Shown one piece after another: positions 26,571 to 34,421 of a stretch of DNA of 46,591 nucleotides (the stretch's first letter is position 1; every line of letters begins with the position of its first letter). Position numbers and translations under genes: made by a program. Below the pieces are notes generated by a model. It was given only the letters and a program-made list of their open reading frames with translations. It did not search any database and had not been told where the DNA came from. The stretch is from Nitrospira sp. UW-LDO-01 (GTDB lineage: Bacteria > Nitrospirota > Nitrospiria > Nitrospirales > Nitrospiraceae). The DNA lies in the NCBI GenBank assembly GCA_002254365.1, contig NIUT01000077.1:1-46591 (forward strand), in the 5' to 3' direction.

Positions 26571-27959
26571 TTATTGTGGCGATGGCGATTGGAGGTGATG
26601 TTTCGCCATCCGGTAACGGAGCGTATTGCGGGTCATTTTGAGAAGGCGGCTGGCTTCTGAGACATTGCCCGATGCCTTTTGTAGCGCTTCTTCGAGCAGC
26701 TTCTTTTCCATCTCATGAACTGACAGTCCAAAGGCTAACAGGGATGGTCTGAGCTCAGGACTGTGGTTGCCGGCTGTCGCGTGACCGTTCACGGATGGGG
26801 GGAGGTGATGAGGTTGGATCACCTCTTCTTTACAGGTGATCGTGAGCCACTCGACCACATTGTGCAGTTCTCGGACATTGCCTGGCCACGTGTGGCTTCT
26901 GAGGACCGAGAGCGCGGATGGAGCAATGGCCTTTACACGGGAGCCATGTTCCTTTCTGGCCCGCTCTAGGAAGATCAGAAGAATCGGCTCGATATCTTCA
27001 GAGCGTTCTCGGAGCGGTGCAATGCGGAGCTGATAGACGTTCAATCGATAATATAGGTCGAGGCGGAAACGGCCTGCTTTGATATGGGCGAGCAGATCCT
27101 CGTTGGTTGCGGCGAGGATTCGGATATTGACTTTGTGGCTCTGGGTATCGCCGAGAGGATCAACGGTGCGGTTTTCCAGGACACGGAGCAACTTGGCTTG
27201 AGCGGTTGGGCTCATTTCTCCGATCTCGTCGAGAAAGAGCGTGCCGCCTTCCGCCAGTTGGAATCGTCCAGGTTTGGCCCGCTTCGCATCGGTAAACGCA
27301 CCCGGCTCATAGCCGAACAGCTCCGCTTCCAAAAGATGTTCTGGAATCCCGGCACAATTCAGGGCGATCAGCGGGCCATGGGCTCTGAGGCTGGAGTGGT
27401 GGATGGCCTCTGCAAACAATTCCTTACCAGTTCCACTTTCTCCGGTGATGAGGACGGTCGCATCGGTCACGGCGACTTCCTTGGCCAGGTGCTTCATCAA
27501 GTTCATCTGAGGCGAGATGCTGATAATGGAGGCAAAGGGATCCTCTGGTGCAGTGGATGTCACGAGAGGAGACTGTTTGAGGACACGACTGATCGCGGTC
27601 TGTAGGTCAACCGGAAAAACGGGCTTTGTCAGGTAATCCGCTGCACCAGCTCGCATGATGTTGACGGCGTCTTTAACGGAATGACGGTCTCCAATGATCA
27701 GTACAGGGGGAGCAGAAGAGAGTTGCCTGGCATATTCGAAGAGCGGCGCGAGAGCAGGGGAAGTTCCTTCGCTGATCACCAGCAGGGGGGGATTCTCGGA
27801 CCAGCGTGCAAGTCCTTCTGCGACAGTGGGTACTGATTGAACGCTGATCTCTGGTATGGCAGCTTCGACGAGCTGTCTAACATGGGGATCATTCGAGATG
27901 AGAAGCGCTGTCCGAAGGTTCATCGGAGTGCTCCTTGGCCTCGCCTCCTCTGGAACCAT
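26571..27959 (-). CDS. Sigma-54-dependent activator (NtrC family) with degenerate receiver
   Basis: 462-aa enhancer-binding protein. Residues 14-127 have the receiver fold, but Ser63 replaces the phospho-acceptor Asp (LLVISEGTSP), and the acidic pocket is Asn23-Asp24; the conserved Lys112 (LTKP) remains. The AAA+ domain has Walker A GESGTGKE at 173-180, GAFTDA (a GAFTGA variant) at 220-225 and LFLDE at 241-245. A Fis-type helix-turn-helix (NVSEASRLLKMTRNTLRYRM) ends the protein. AGGAGG lies five bases before ATG 27959. It would activate sigma-54 promoters without classical phosphorylation. The adjacent cytochrome/haemoglobin/nirK genes are candidate targets, by position only. Confidence 0.9.
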   Translation of the reverse strand: MVPEEARPRSTPMNLRTALLISNDPHVRQLVEAAIPEISVQSVPTVAEGLARWSENPPLLVISEGTSPALAPLFEYARQLSSAPPVLIIGDRHSVKDAVNIMRAGAADYLTKPVFPVDLQTAISRVLKQSPLVTSTAPEDPFASIISISPQMNLMKHLAKEVAVTDATVLITGESGTGKELFAEAIHHSSLRAHGPLIALNCAGIPEHLLEAELFGYEPGAFTDAKRAKPGRFQLAEGGTLFLDEIGEMSPTAQAKLLRVLENRTVDPLGDTQSHKVNIRILAATNEDLLAHIKAGRFRLDLYYRLNVYQLRIAPLRERSEDIEPILLIFLERARKEHGSRVKAIAPSALSVLRSHTWPGNVRELHNVVEWLTITCKEEVIQPHHLPPSVNGHATAGNHSPELRPSLLAFGLSVHEMEKKLLEEALQKASGNVSEASRLLKMTRNTLRYRMAKHHLQSPSPQ

Positions 27960-28115
27960 CAAAACCTCCTATAGCGTACACCTATTTTGATAGAGAAGGA
28001 AAGGGCAAGGTGGGTCGAGCGTTCCAATGGATATTGACCTGGGGACTGTTATGTAGATACAAAGCGCGTTTCAAAACTATGAAGGGATAGGGTATCGAGC
28101 GAGGAAACAGCACGT

Positions 28116-28144
28116 GCTGTAGGTCGATTGGGTCGACCTACAGC
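28116..28144 (-). terminator. Perfect 12-bp hairpin downstream of cytochrome c gene
   Basis: GCTGTAGGTCGA-TTGGG-TCGACCTACAGC is a perfect stem 18 bp beyond the cytochrome c stop codon (minus strand). No U-run follows on either strand, so it may be a 3'-end stabiliser or factor-assisted terminator, not a classical one. Confidence 0.5.
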
Positions 28145-28161
28145 TCCATGCCAAACAGCCG

Positions 28162-28620
28162 TTATTCCGTATCCTTGCAGAAGCTCCGCTCATAGGCGAT
28201 GATTGTCCAGGCTTCTTCCTCGGTGATGACGTTACCCTTGAGCAAGGCAGGCATACCTGTACCAGGGCTTCCATTCTTTATGACCCAGAACAGTTCCCCG
28301 TCGTTCCGTTTTTTGTGAAACTTGCAATTCGTAAGGTTTCGTGGACCTGGTGTGAGCAGCATTCCTCCCGCACCATCACCCTCGCCACTCTGACCGTGAC
28401 AATTTGCGCAGGTGCCCTTCCCTTCATAGAGGTCCTTGCCCTTAGCGAGCACGTCAGGGGTCACGGTGATCGGGCTTTTCATTTTTCGTGCTTCCCCACG
28501 CTCAGCGTCTGGAACGCGCGGCTTCAGAGGGTCGGACTCGGGGCCAGACCATCCTGCCGTACTCCACATGGCAACGGCGATGAAACTACACAACGTCACA
28601 ATCAAACGCTTCCCTCTCAT
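28162..28620 (-). CDS. Periplasmic mono-haem c-type cytochrome
   Basis: 152-aa exported electron carrier. A signal peptide occupies residues 1-25 (RGKRLIVTLCSFIAVAMW core). The haem-binding CANCH is at 71-75, followed by GQSGEGDGAGG, and the likely distal ligand Met123 is in GSPGTGMPALLKG; this is the class I (cytochrome cL/c6-like) pattern. Located downstream of nirK and the haemoglobin gene on the same strand, it could donate electrons to NirK or accept them from nitrite oxidation; the partner is inferred. Confidence 0.88.
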   Translation of the reverse strand: MRGKRLIVTLCSFIAVAMWSTAGWSGPESDPLKPRVPDAERGEARKMKSPITVTPDVLAKGKDLYEGKGTCANCHGQSGEGDGAGGMLLTPGPRNLTNCKFHKKRNDGELFWVIKNGSPGTGMPALLKGNVITEEEAWTIIAYERSFCKDTE

Positions 28621-28804
28621 GGTTCCTCCTTGGTGATACTACGGAATGTTGTAGCTACATGACTGCTCGCGCCGCTATGGTAAGGGGCGCACGAAAAGCA
28701 GTCCATCATAACACGACGATGTCCTCAGTGGCAGTGCCCCTATCTGGGATAAAGTTGGTTAGGGCGGAGATCGAAAGGATGTGGGTCTACCGACCTGAGG
28801 ACCG

Positions 28805-28836
28805 CGTCAGCCAGGACCTGTTAGTCCTGGCTGACG
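28805..28836 (-). terminator. Perfect 13-bp hairpin downstream of haemoglobin gene
   Basis: CGTCAGCCAGGAC-CTGTTA-GTCCTGGCTGACG is a perfect GC-rich stem 46 bp beyond the truncated-haemoglobin stop (minus strand). No clear U-run follows. It probably ends or protects the nirK-haemoglobin transcript and separates it from the cytochrome c gene. Confidence 0.55.
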
Positions 28837-28882
28837 GGAAACACTACTGTACGACTCGTGCAGTGTGGAACACTGTCAGTCG

Positions 28883-29326
28883 TTACTTGGCTTCGACGAT
28901 GTCGCTCTTCATCGGCCCAAGGATGGCCAAAAGCTCGCCCTTTTCCTTTGCCGGAACGTTGAAGGTATCCAAGGCACTGACCAGGTCTTCCACGAGCGCG
29001 CCAAAGGCAGCGTCGGTGACCTTCATGCCCTTGTGCGTGGTCTTCATATCCCGACCAGAGTAGCTGCAGGGCCCACCGGTTGCCATACAGACCTGCTCGA
29101 CCAAGAGCTTGTTGAGCTTCTTGAGGTCGGTAGTCGCAAAGTAGCTATTGATCCGCTTGTCGCCGCCCACGTTGGCGATGAATTTGGTGACCACAGCTTG
29201 AATCGCGCCCTGTCCGCCGAGCCGCTCATAGAGCGATGCATCTGCGGCAAAGGACGTGGCGCTGCTCAGTGTCCAAGCAGCTGCGACGGCAACGGCCATA
29301 CTCAGAATCTTCTTGCTCAACGACAT
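28883..29326 (-). CDS. Exported group 1 truncated haemoglobin
   Basis: 147-aa globin with an N-terminal signal peptide (residues 1-28, AVAVAAAWTLSSATSFA). The mature part starts SLYERLGGQGAIQAVVTKFI, the group 1 (TrHbN) signature, and the proximal haem ligand is His98 in KTTHKGM. TrHbN proteins bind O2 and NO and can oxidise NO to nitrate. Export to the periplasm is unusual for this mainly cytoplasmic family and matches the site where the adjacent NirK would release NO. The gene starts 61 bp downstream of nirK, so cotranscription is likely. Confidence 0.88.
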   Translation of the reverse strand: MSLSKKILSMAVAVAAAWTLSSATSFAADASLYERLGGQGAIQAVVTKFIANVGGDKRINSYFATTDLKKLNKLLVEQVCMATGGPCSYSGRDMKTTHKGMKVTDAAFGALVEDLVSALDTFNVPAKEKGELLAILGPMKSDIVEAK

Positions 29327-29387
29327 ATCATCTACTCCTTTGTATGAGAATGAATTGACTGTAAAACGTCCCTAACCCGCTCATTCA

Positions 29388-30341
29388 TTACGGGTTCCAG
29401 GGAGTGTTGGGCATCAACTGACCCTTATAGTCCTTGGGATTCTGGTTGGCGATCACCACCGCGATCGCACCGCGCAGCGCGCCCGTCAAGGAGTGGGTCA
29501 CTACTGGATACGCTCCTGGGTTATCTGCGATCATATCAAAGGTGGCAGCGCTGCCTGGACCGACCACATAGGTCTGGACCCCCTTGAAATTGTTGGCTGG
29601 GTTGCCGCTCTCATAGACATTGTCCCAGATTTCGGCGATCGGATGGAGCGCGGAAAACTCGTTCGGGCCGGCATTCACGAAATAGATGCGTACCCGTTCA
29701 CCGACCTTGACTTCCAAGGGCTCTCCACCCGGGAAGAATGGGTGGTACTTGAAGATCCCGCCGTTGAAAATCGTATTGTCCCACTTCCGATCAAACATCG
29801 CCTGTACGTTGTCCGGGTTCTTCCAGAACTCGGATTGGACCAGAACGAATTCACGATCGGCCTTTGGCCAGGCATTGGCATCCTTCGGATCCACGATGAT
29901 GGCACCGAACATGCCACGGGCGACGTGCTGGATCATGGGGCTCGCGCCGCAGTGGTAGAAGAACACGCCGGGCTTCTTCGCCACGAAGGAGAACTTGTGC
30001 GTTTCGCCCGCTGAAACGGTCTTGTGGTAGTTCTTCAAGAAGTCGAGCTCCGCCGCATGGAAGTCCATCGAATGCGGGAAGGAGTTGTTCTTGTCGCCGA
30101 TCAGGGTGAAGTTCACTGTATCGCCTTCGGTGACCCGCACGACCGGGCCGGGCATTTGTCCATTGAACGTCCAGGCCTTGTATTTTGTCCCGTTCCCGTC
30201 AACGACGATTTCCGTTTCCATCGCCGTGAACGTGACCTCGTGTACCTTGGCCCCTGCGGACCCAGGCATGGTAATACATCCGCTGGCTCCCAGAAGGACC
30301 GCTAGTCCTAATGTAGCTGTGATCACACGAAACCTCTGCAT
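29388..30341 (-). CDS. nirK: Copper-containing nitrite reductase NirK (lipoprotein)
   Basis: Reduces nitrite to nitric oxide in the periplasm. The 317-aa protein from Met 30341 has two cupredoxin domains and every expected ligand: type 1 copper His90, Cys131, His139, Met144; type 2 copper His95, His130, His283; catalytic Asp93 (H-S-M-D-F-H pattern) and His233 (ALHPI). A lipobox LLGASGC at residues 16-22 suggests lipid anchoring at Cys22. The open frame reaches 30452, but only the Met at 30341 gives a proper signal sequence. In nitrite oxidisers its physiological direction is uncertain. Confidence 0.94.
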   Translation of the reverse strand: MQRFRVITATLGLAVLLGASGCITMPGSAGAKVHEVTFTAMETEIVVDGNGTKYKAWTFNGQMPGPVVRVTEGDTVNFTLIGDKNNSFPHSMDFHAAELDFLKNYHKTVSAGETHKFSFVAKKPGVFFYHCGASPMIQHVARGMFGAIIVDPKDANAWPKADREFVLVQSEFWKNPDNVQAMFDRKWDNTIFNGGIFKYHPFFPGGEPLEVKVGERVRIYFVNAGPNEFSALHPIAEIWDNVYESGNPANNFKGVQTYVVGPGSAATFDMIADNPGAYPVVTHSLTGALRGAIAVVIANQNPKDYKGQLMPNTPWNP

Positions 30342-30471
30342 AATTGCCTCCCTTTTTGTTGTATGGAAAAAAGACGTTCTACGTACTGAAGCGAGGTGAA
30401 TTGACCCTCCCTCCACGCTTCCGCGACAAACGCCCGCGTACAGGTATACCAAATCACGAAGAAAAAATACA

Positions 30472-30485
30472 TTGATCTATGTCAA
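30472..30485. promoter_or_regulatory. FNR/NNR-type operator upstream of nirK
   Basis: TTGATCTATGTCAA: perfect TTGA-N6-TCAA half-sites of the Crp/Fnr superfamily (FNR, DNR, NnrR), one mismatch from TTGAT-N4-ATCAA. It is centred about 137 bp upstream of the nirK start codon. A Crp/Fnr-type regulator gene lies just upstream. Together these suggest control by low oxygen or nitrogen oxides. Confidence 0.55.
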
Positions 30486-30686
30486 TCACGATTTTTTTCT
30501 CTGCGACAATTTGGTGCTGATCAAGAGACATTTAGGAATCTACCCTGGCTTGCAGCGCACGATGTGTGCCACCTGCCTGGTCTGATTCAGTCACCTCACA
30601 CTTGTAGAAAACCAATGATTTTTAGGAATTTGAGACCTTTGAAGTAGGGCTGAGATGATTAATAAAGAAATACTGAGTCGCGAATC

Positions 30687-30725
30687 GAATCTAATTAGAT
30701 ACATGGCATGTATCTAATTAGATTC
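30687..30725. repeat. 39-bp perfect palindrome with two nested 12-bp palindromes
   Basis: GAATCTAATTAGATACATG, a single G, then the exact reverse complement of the first 19 bases. Each arm holds ATCTAATTAGAT, itself a perfect palindrome; the two copies are 23 bp apart start to start. The structure fits a pair of operators for a dimeric regulator (MarR- or TetR-like spacing) or a cruciform-forming site. It lies 168 bp downstream of the Crp/Fnr gene and 346 bp upstream of nirK. Confidence 0.75.
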
Positions 30726-30892
30726 AGTTGCTGGTCAGTTTTGATGTTTGCAAGAAAGAACTATCGCAAACGTAGGATGAAGAGACGATACCTTGAGGCT
30801 GAAGGTCGTTTGGGGCCAGCATCTGATGGCTCTAGTTGGATTCAAATCATGGTCAAGCATCGCTGTATCCGACGTCTCAGTGGTAAATAATC

Positions 30893-31612
30893 TCAGCCGG
30901 CCAGAGTCTTGAGGGAGTCGATGGCAGGAATAAGCAGGTTCCTTCCTCCTGCCGTAGAAACAAGCCCGCTCTCGCGCCAACGGCTGAGAATTCGTACGAC
31001 GGTTTCTTCCGTCATGCCAGTCATGTGCCCGAGGTCTTCCCGAGTGAAGACGGTTGTAATGCACACGCCCTGCTCCGATGGCACACCGACTTTCTCCGCG
31101 AGCCGAACCAGCAAGGCCGCGAGGCGTTTTTCAGCCGGATCCAGGGCAAGGCTCTTGGCCATCTCCTGCGACTCTCGAAGCCGATTGCCGAGATATGTAA
31201 TGACTTGTGGGCCTGCACGCGGGTACTGCTCGATCAGCTGGAGATACGTGCGGCGGCTCAGTTTCACAATTGTGACATTTCCCATCGCTTGAGCATTGCC
31301 GGGATGTGGGAGTGATTGGTCAAATGTGACTGACTCACAACAGAAACTATCCCCAGGTAGAAGAGGTTTGAGGATAAATCCTTTGCCGTCAGGACCATAC
31401 TTGAGGCAACGGACAACGCCATGCTTGACGAAGTAGAGCCAGTCAGCGGAGTCTCCGTCGCGAAAAACGAATTCGTTGTTCGCGTGCTGCTGTTCGATCA
31501 CCTCCGGTGCGATACTGTGAAGCTCTTGTTCAGGCAGGAAGGACAACAGTGGGATGGTGCGCAAGAACTTAACGAGTGCCATCCGGTTGGTCTGAGGAGC
31601 AGCCTGAACCAT
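30893..31612 (-). CDS. Crp/Fnr-family transcription regulator
   Basis: 239-aa regulator from ATG 31612 (GGAGG five bases upstream; the frame also opens at 31645). An N-terminal cyclic-nucleotide-binding-like barrel (LPEQELHSIAPEVIEQQ, GDSADWLYFVKHGVVR, LLPGDSF), a dimer helix, and a C-terminal winged helix whose recognition part TREDLGHMTGMTEETVVRILSRW keeps the E-[ST]-x-x-R contacts expected for TTGA-type half-sites. The N-terminal Cys cluster that binds [4Fe-4S] in FNR is missing, so direct oxygen sensing in that way is unlikely; haem-based NO sensing (DNR-like) is possible. Likely regulator of nirK. Confidence 0.88.
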   Translation of the reverse strand: MVQAAPQTNRMALVKFLRTIPLLSFLPEQELHSIAPEVIEQQHANNEFVFRDGDSADWLYFVKHGVVRCLKYGPDGKGFILKPLLPGDSFCCESVTFDQSLPHPGNAQAMGNVTIVKLSRRTYLQLIEQYPRAGPQVITYLGNRLRESQEMAKSLALDPAEKRLAALLVRLAEKVGVPSEQGVCITTVFTREDLGHMTGMTEETVVRILSRWRESGLVSTAGGRNLLIPAIDSLKTLAG

Positions 31613-31762
31613 GGATCCTCCCCCCCATCGGGAGGCCTCATTCATACGATAAGTTCACAGTGATCGTCAAATCTCCGGTGGAGAATATGGTGCTGGCTGG
31701 GGCATTGTAAAAAACCCATCAAGGCAGCAAAGCCTCATTCGGCTCTGAGGAACAAATACTCT

Positions 31763-32824
31763 TTAGTGGGATTCTGGTTTTGCCGTTGTTGTAGAGAGTG
31801 AAACGCGAGAAGGGGGCTCAAAACGCTTTGCGTTTTTCTGTGCGATGGCGATGTTTCGTTGAAATCCATGGATTTTTGCCCGACGAATTGGGCTCTGTTG
31901 AAACAACGTGGTGAAGGTCTGTTCATCGAGTCGAGAAAGCTTATCTAAACTCGGGGCGAGGGTGACGGGAGAGGGCTGAAATGTAGTCTCGCAGGTCGGT
32001 TCGGCGCGCAGGTTGAACGGGCATACGTCGAGGCAATCATCGCATCCGAATATTTTGTTTCCCATACCTGCATGTAACTCCTGAGGAATCACGGATTCAT
32101 CTCCGCGCAGCTCGATGGTGAGATAGGAGATACATCGTGTGGCGTCGATCACATAGGGTTGCACGATCGCATTGGTGGGGCAGGCTTGGATACAGAGTGT
32201 GCAGCTGTCGCAGAGGTCGGTCGCCGGTGCGTCGGGTTCGAGTTCCACGGTCGTGAGGATTTCTCCTAGGAGGAGCCATGAACCATGGTCTGCTGATACC
32301 AGGTTGGAATGTTTGCCGATCCACCCTAAGCCAGCTTGCTCTGCCCAAGCCTTTTCCATGAGAGGTCCGGTATCGGAATACGAACGAGTGTGTGTGGCAG
32401 GGGCCAGGATTTTGATGAATTCTTCCAATTGTTTCAGTCTCGTCTTGAAGACTTTGTGATAATCCTTCCCCCACGCGTACCGCGCGATCCGACCATGACC
32501 TGGTTGCTCATTCGCGCGATGATCGGTCAGATAGTTGATTCCCACGGCAATGATCGACTGACATCCAGGCAGGACCACGCGAGGATCGGTGCGTTTGTCT
32601 GGAGCCCGTTCCATCCAGGTCATCGTGCCGTGGTAGCCGCGGCGGAGCCATTCAGTCAATCGGTGGTAGAGCTGTGGCACGATCTTGGTTGCGTTATCCG
32701 AGCACGGTTCGAGTGGCTGGGGAGTGAGTGTTGACGGTGCATCGTTGTTCGCCAGTCGCACGATTCCGATGGCATCAAACCCTAATGTGCGAGCCTGCTG
32801 TTTGATTGCCGCCGTGAGAGACAT
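31763..32824 (-). CDS. queG: Epoxyqueuosine reductase QueG
   Basis: Cobalamin- and iron-sulfur-dependent reductase for the last step of queuosine synthesis in tRNA. The 353-aa protein from Met 32824 (MSLTAAIKQQARTLGFDAIG) has the YSDTGPLMEKAWAEQAGLGWIGKH cobalamin-binding region (core AGLGWIGKH), and two cluster motifs CDSCTLCIQACPTNAI and CDDCLDVCPFN. The open frame reaches 32902 without similarity. It ends 131 bp before the Crp/Fnr start. Confidence 0.94.
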   Translation of the reverse strand: MSLTAAIKQQARTLGFDAIGIVRLANNDAPSTLTPQPLEPCSDNATKIVPQLYHRLTEWLRRGYHGTMTWMERAPDKRTDPRVVLPGCQSIIAVGINYLTDHRANEQPGHGRIARYAWGKDYHKVFKTRLKQLEEFIKILAPATHTRSYSDTGPLMEKAWAEQAGLGWIGKHSNLVSADHGSWLLLGEILTTVELEPDAPATDLCDSCTLCIQACPTNAIVQPYVIDATRCISYLTIELRGDESVIPQELHAGMGNKIFGCDDCLDVCPFNLRAEPTCETTFQPSPVTLAPSLDKLSRLDEQTFTTLFQQSPIRRAKIHGFQRNIAIAQKNAKRFEPPSRVSLSTTTAKPESH

Positions 32825-32838
32825 GAGTTTCGGTGAGT

Positions 32839-33213
32839 TTACTGTTGAGTTGAGCAACCGAACCGAACACTGAAGTGAGCTGAACAACGGATCGATTGGC
32901 ATCGACCGCAGGCGCCGGTAATTTTGGTCTTCCAGTCAGTCTCTTTCTCATCAAACCGGCATTGTACCCGCCCGCCCTTTGAGACCGTGGCCCATGGCTG
33001 TTTAGTCCCTGGGATCGAGGCGACTACGCAGCCTTGGGGAAAGGGCACACGGCAGGGGCTTCCCGTCTCTCCCTGTTCCATGGCAAAGCTGCACGAGAGC
33101 TCTGTTGTCGCTCCACTGTCCTGCACCTCTTGCGCATGACCCTTAGGGGGACAGGTCAGCAACATCAGCAGAAACGCAGAATAGAACAGGAATATGCCGT
33201 GTCGTGATCTCAT
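32839..33213 (-). CDS. Exported Cys-rich protein, unknown function
   Basis: 124-aa protein from ATG 33213 with a signal peptide (RSRHGIFLFYSAFLLMLLTC, possible cleavage after GHA) and seven or eight cysteines in the mature part, including ACGRCQSIRCSAHF near the C-terminus, which suggests disulfides or a metal site. Family not recognised. The stop lies 14 bp before the queG start, so they may be cotranscribed; it diverges from the DGQHR gene. Confidence 0.6.
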   Translation of the reverse strand: MRSRHGIFLFYSAFLLMLLTCPPKGHAQEVQDSGATTELSCSFAMEQGETGSPCRVPFPQGCVVASIPGTKQPWATVSKGGRVQCRFDEKETDWKTKITGACGRCQSIRCSAHFSVRFGCSTQQ

Positions 33214-33308
33214 GGTCGGAGATGCTAGCATAGTCCTTTGTCTTGCGGCCATGGCGAGGGCCGCGTAGAATCCTCCCCTACGCTTCTATTCTCACCAATG
33301 GAGGCATC

Positions 33309-34421
33309 ATGCTCGCGACGAGGATTACCCAAAAAGAAGGGATGTTTTATTTCATTGCCTACAAGGCCGGAGATCTGTTGGAAAAGGTTCGCTTCACGAG
33401 CCGGTACTATTTTGAAGGCGAAGAGATTGCACAGACCAAGATTACCGAGCATGACGAAGTCGCACAGTTCATTGCAGGGATTGAACGGAGTGAAAAGGGG
33501 TTTCAGCGCGTCCTGAATCGGCAGAAGATCAAACAGATCGTCAATTTCTATGAAACCGTCGTGGCGCAACCGATGATTCCCGGCACGGTGTTGCTCTTTA
33601 CCGATGAAACGCTCCGCTTTCAAAAAGTAGAGGGTTTGGAATCGATCGGCCATCTCAGTGAGCCGAAGGGGAAATACCTGGTTATTGATGGTCAGCATCG
33701 CCTCGCCGGGCTGCATTTTTTCCATGAGAAACATCCAGACCAGAGCTTGCAGGTCGAAGTGCCGTGCCTGTTGTTCGACGGGCGGAGCGCCGATTTTGCG
33801 ACGGAGATGTTCGTCATCATCAACTCGACCCATACGCGCATCAACCGGTCCCATTTGGTCGACTTGTATGAGAAGGTGTCCTGGGAGAGTCCTGAAAAGA
33901 AGTTCGCCGCGAAAGTGGTCAATCTGCTCTACAGCGAGTCCGACTCGCCGCTTCAGTACAAGATCAACCGTCTGGGAGGACGGAGCAAGCAGGAAAAATG
34001 GGTTTTGCAGTCCGAAGTGTTCAATGAGCTCTTAAAACTTGTCACCGCTCACAAGCGCTGGATCGAGTCTCATTTGGACATGAAGGCCGATCGGTGCTAT
34101 GCGTTGGTGCGTGACTATCTCAAAGGCGTGAAGGACGTGTTAGGTGAAGTCTGGGGACAGAATGACCGCTATATGTTCACCCGTGATGTCACCCTCAAGG
34201 CCTTGATCCGGGTGCTGGACGACCTGATTGTGGATCGGAAACTCATAACCGCCTGGGAGGAGCAACGTTCACACCAACCCTTCGCCGAGCTGGTGAAGCC
34301 GTGGGCGACGCTCACCAAGGATTTCCGCGCCGACGGTTTTTATGAACGCTTTCCCGCAAAAGGCCAACTTGAACGTGTTCGCAAGATTCATCAGCGGTTG
34401 CTGGACGCGATTGTCGGGTAG
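33309..34421 (+). CDS. DGQHR-domain (DndB-like) protein
   Basis: 370-aa protein with the eponymous motif DGQHR at residues 127-131 in YLVIDGQHRLAGLHFF, preceded by FQRVLNRQKIKQIVNFY and followed by FVIINSTHTRINRSHLVDLY, a ParB-like fold arrangement shared with DndB and DGQHR proteins. DndB modulates DNA phosphorothioation, but no dndA/C/D/E genes are in the window, so the role is unknown. GGAGG four bases before ATG 33309 fixes the start; the frame also opens at 33243. The stop overlaps the following gene, indicating coupling. Confidence 0.8.
   Translation: MLATRITQKEGMFYFIAYKAGDLLEKVRFTSRYYFEGEEIAQTKITEHDEVAQFIAGIERSEKGFQRVLNRQKIKQIVNFYETVVAQPMIPGTVLLFTDETLRFQKVEGLESIGHLSEPKGKYLVIDGQHRLAGLHFFHEKHPDQSLQVEVPCLLFDGRSADFATEMFVIINSTHTRINRSHLVDLYEKVSWESPEKKFAAKVVNLLYSESDSPLQYKINRLGGRSKQEKWVLQSEVFNELLKLVTAHKRWIESHLDMKADRCYALVRDYLKGVKDVLGEVWGQNDRYMFTRDVTLKALIRVLDDLIVDRKLITAWEEQRSHQPFAELVKPWATLTKDFRADGFYERFPAKGQLERVRKIHQRLLDAIVG

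Larger units (their letters stand above)
30342..30892. other. Long spacer between crp/fnr-type gene and nirK
   Basis: 551 bp without a convincing gene; it is more AT-rich than its surroundings and carries the FNR/NNR-type box and the 39-bp palindrome listed separately. A 48-codon Lys/Arg-rich frame (ATG 30744, plus strand, MFARKNYRKRRMKRRYL) is possible but unsupported by a ribosome-binding site. Confidence 0.5.

Noticed and set aside
28621-30500. Sigma-54 promoters for nirK, haemoglobin or cytochrome c
   Set aside because: I searched for TGGCAC-N5-TTGC-like pairs in the three upstream regions on the minus strand and found none with correct spacing, so control by the neighbouring sigma-54 activator remains unproven.
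30744-30890. 48-codon Lys/Arg-rich frame next to the 39-bp palindrome
   Set aside because: No ribosome-binding site and no recognisable pattern beyond basic composition.
31700-31760. GCAAAGCC-containing segment resembling part of a cyclic-di-GMP (GEMM) riboswitch
   Set aside because: The 5' half of the GEMM consensus (the GGCAAACC-type part with the tetraloop receptor) is absent, and it lies downstream of the Crp/Fnr start and queG stop on the wrong side for control of either gene.
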